Position numbers and translations under genes: made by a program
The notes under the pieces: generated by a model
Seen by the model: only the letters and a program-made list of their open reading frames with translations
Told to the model about the DNA's origin: nothing
Databases searched by the model: none
Origin: Quillaja saponaria
Lineage: Eukaryota; Streptophyta; Magnoliopsida; Fabales; Quillajaceae
Assembly (NCBI GenBank): GCA_029379385.1
Contig: CM055611.1
Location: 15,508,062-15,572,061 of the forward strand
Direction: 5' to 3'
Length of the DNA stretch: 64,000 bases
In this document: positions 62,280-64,000 of the stretch, piece after piece
How the letters are laid out: every line of letters starts with the position of its first letter
How positions within the stretch are numbered: position 1 is the stretch's first letter

Positions 62280-62905
62280 GAGAAGGTGATCGGTCGAGCA
62301 ATAACTATGAAAATATCATAGAGTCTCGGATGACGTGCCAAACTTAAAATGAAAACCCAGATAGGGTGATCGGTTAAGTGACAATTATGGAAATCCTATA
62401 AAGCCTAGAACGACATGCCAAAGATACATAAAAGTGCCAAATGGGGAGATCGGTTGAGCGACAATTATGGAAATCCTATAAAGCCTCGAATGACATGCCA
62501 GAGATACATAAATTACTGGATGGGGCAATTGGTTGAGCGACAACTATGTAAATCCCATAAAGCCTTGGATGACATACTAGATATACATAAAATGCCAAAT
62601 GGGGTGATCGGTCGAGCAACAACTATGAAAATCTGCTAGAGCCTTGGATGACGTGTCAGAGATACATAAAAGGTCCAAATGGGACGATCAGTCGAGCCAC
62701 AACTATGGAAATCCCATAGAGCCTCAGACGACATGCCAGAGATACATAAAGTATTAAATGGAGTGATCGGTCAAGCGACAACTATAGAAATCCCATAAGC
62801 CTCAGATGACATGCTAAAGATAAAATAAAAACTAGATGGGGCAATTAGTTGAGCAACAACTATGAAACCCCATAGAGCCTCGAACGACATGCTTGAGGTA
62901 GATGA
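62280..62905. repeat. ~80-bp tandem repeat (about 8 units) in the 3' part of the Tat element
   Basis: The word (G)ATCGGT(C/T)GAGC or its variants recurs at ~62288, 62368, 62448, 62526, 62606, 62686, 62765 and 62842, i.e. every 77-80 bases. Each is followed by ACAACTATGGAAATCC, CATAGAGCCT(C/T)GGATGAC and ATGCCAGAGATACATAAA. Units are diverged. Such repeats in the 3' untranslated region are known for Tat/Ogre elements and can seed satellites. Confidence 0.85.
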
Positions 62906-63758
62906 AGCAACACTTTGTCAAATTAGCCATCAAAATACAATCTCAAAATTGATATAGGATGACAGTGTACATAGCTTCTCCATGGCATCGAGTACAAGGC
63001 ATAAGTGATATGCAACAAATAAAAAAAGAGTTCAGACAAATACATGCAAGAAAAAAAATGCATATAAATTCAACATAGGTGAAAGACCTTCATCACAAGC
63101 GATAGCTGATTCCTAATGCAAGTAAGAAAGTGGCGTTGAAATTTTTCCACTGCTGGAATAATATGTACGTGTTATTATATATTATAAGTATGTACACGAC
63201 ATGAAGGGGAAAAGGCTGTGGACATATATATAATATGTAAGTTATTTTATTTTATATATTGTAAGTATGTACACGACATGAAGGAAATGCCAAGCTAATA
63301 GGCAATAGTGCTTTGCATGGATTGTAATTATGAATATCAAGGCCGACAAGGTTTGTGACGGATTCCATATTCTGGAACAAAAGTTAATAGGCATTTGGCT
63401 TAACCCCAATTCCAATTGCACATGTGTTAAGCAATGGTGCTAACTTCATAGCCTTGTGCAGGGAAAATTGGAATTTAACGGTGCCTAAGGGAAGTGCACA
63501 AGTGTGTGGCTATCCAAGTTAATTTGTATCTAACAATGATGGACATTGATTTTATCCTAAAATCGCAAAAAAACATACTTCTGTCCAAGTCTTGAATAAC
63601 AAACCAAAGACATGCATGTAAAGAATGGCTTAATGCAATTTCTCTTAGCCAATAGCATGCATGGAAACCGTGACTAAACAAATTAAAAGTGGAAATCATG
63701 AAAAGCATTTGAACTAAGTGCTCTGCATAAGATTTGATGAAGCTCATGACTTACCTAA
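62906..63758. other. 3' untranslated part of the Tat element, no gene
   Basis: No coding signal. A direct repeat of ~30 bases (ATAAGTATGTACACGACATG) is present at ~63183 and ~63262. It ends at TTACCTAA just before the CACTA terminus. Confidence 0.5.
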
Positions 63759-64000
63759 CACTACAAGAAAATTGGTCATTACTGACCAACTATTACAGAG
63801 CAACCATTGTTGGTCGGTAAAATCTACAAATACCGACTAACCTAACGACCAACCGACCAAAATATAGAACTAATATATTACCAACCAAAAGTTGGTCGGT
63901 AGGTTGGTCGGTATATTGACGGGAATGGTTTTATTTTACGGGGAATTTTACCGACCAACAAAGGTTGGTCGGTAATGGATAATTTATACTTACCAACTGA
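63759..64000. mobile_element. End of a CACTA (En/Spm) transposon, cut by window edge
   Basis: Starts with CACTACAAGAAAATTGG, the standard plant CACTA terminal sequence; the 3-bp target would be TAA at 63756-63758. It is followed by many copies, in both orientations, of the subterminal word GTTGGTCGGTA / TACCGACCAAC, as expected for transposase-binding repeats. The other end and any coding region are outside the window. Confidence 0.88.

Larger units (their letters stand above)
54594..63758 (+). mobile_element. Tat-lineage Ty3/gypsy retrotransposon (decayed, 3' LTR not reached)
   Basis: The LTR begins TGTAGACACC at 54594. Then follow gag/protease remnants, a long pol remnant with two RNase H domains, an antisense reading frame after pol, and tandem repeats in the 3' untranslated part. 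This layout (second RNase H, extra ORF after pol, 3' repeats) is characteristic of the Tat lineage (Ogre/Retand types). Stops and frameshifts run throughout, so it is non-autonomous now. No second TGTAGACACC is seen before 63758, so the 3' LTR should lie outside the window. The element lies in the 3' flank of the second DUF247 copy. Confidence 0.8.

Overview
The window looks like nuclear DNA of a flowering plant, probably a eudicot. It is very AT-rich, one gene is split by short introns with GT..AG borders, and two intronless coding regions belong to the plant DUF247 family. The transposons (Ty3/gypsy elements of the Tat type, a chromovirus remnant, a LINE, PIF/Harbinger-like and MULE-like MITEs, and a CACTA end) are all typical of plant genomes. 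I cannot name the species. Three genes look intact: two DUF247 paralogues (12577-13875 and 52779-54164, both +) and an eight-exon FKBP-like gene on the minus strand (19632 down to 17277) whose exons are too short to stand out as open frames.

Layout. 1-12.2 kb is gene-free and built from old, diverged duplicated blocks, interrupted by a MULE-like MITE, a Harbinger-like MITE and a long-armed hairpin. 12.2-14.5 kb is the first DUF247 unit (TATA box, probable 5' UTR intron, coding sequence, poly(A) signal). 15.3 kb holds a decayed piece of an FKBP-like paralogue and 17.3-19.6 kb the FKBP-like gene. 20.7-23.9 kb is a LINE remnant split by a 2.5-kb solo LTR with a clear 5-bp target duplication, followed by a chromovirus pol scrap. 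24.8-25.7 kb is a second Harbinger-like MITE copy in opposite orientation. 29.1-30.6 kb is a short tandem array of ~690-bp units. 30.6-35.2 kb is a decayed minus-strand Ty3/gypsy element.

The most striking structure is at 35754-51254: 23 head-to-tail copies of a ~680-bp AT-rich unit (15.5 kb). It has nested higher-order periods (three-unit and two-unit repeats), a recently homogenised group near its right end and a shortened last unit. It ends about 1 kb upstream of the second DUF247 unit, which is a direct duplicate of the first including promoter and 3' flank. A Tat-type Ty3/gypsy element begins in the 3' flank of that second copy (LTR from 54594) and runs rightward. It has gag/protease/RT/RNase H/second RNase H/integrase remnants, an antisense plant-mobile-domain reading frame, ~80-bp tandem repeats, and near the right edge the end of a CACTA transposon (63759).

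The genes do not form an operon-like system. The region is best read as a duplicated DUF247 locus, opened up by satellite growth and nested retrotransposition, with an unrelated FKBP-like gene lying between the two copies. All calls rest on reading the sequence by eye; no alignment or database search was run.
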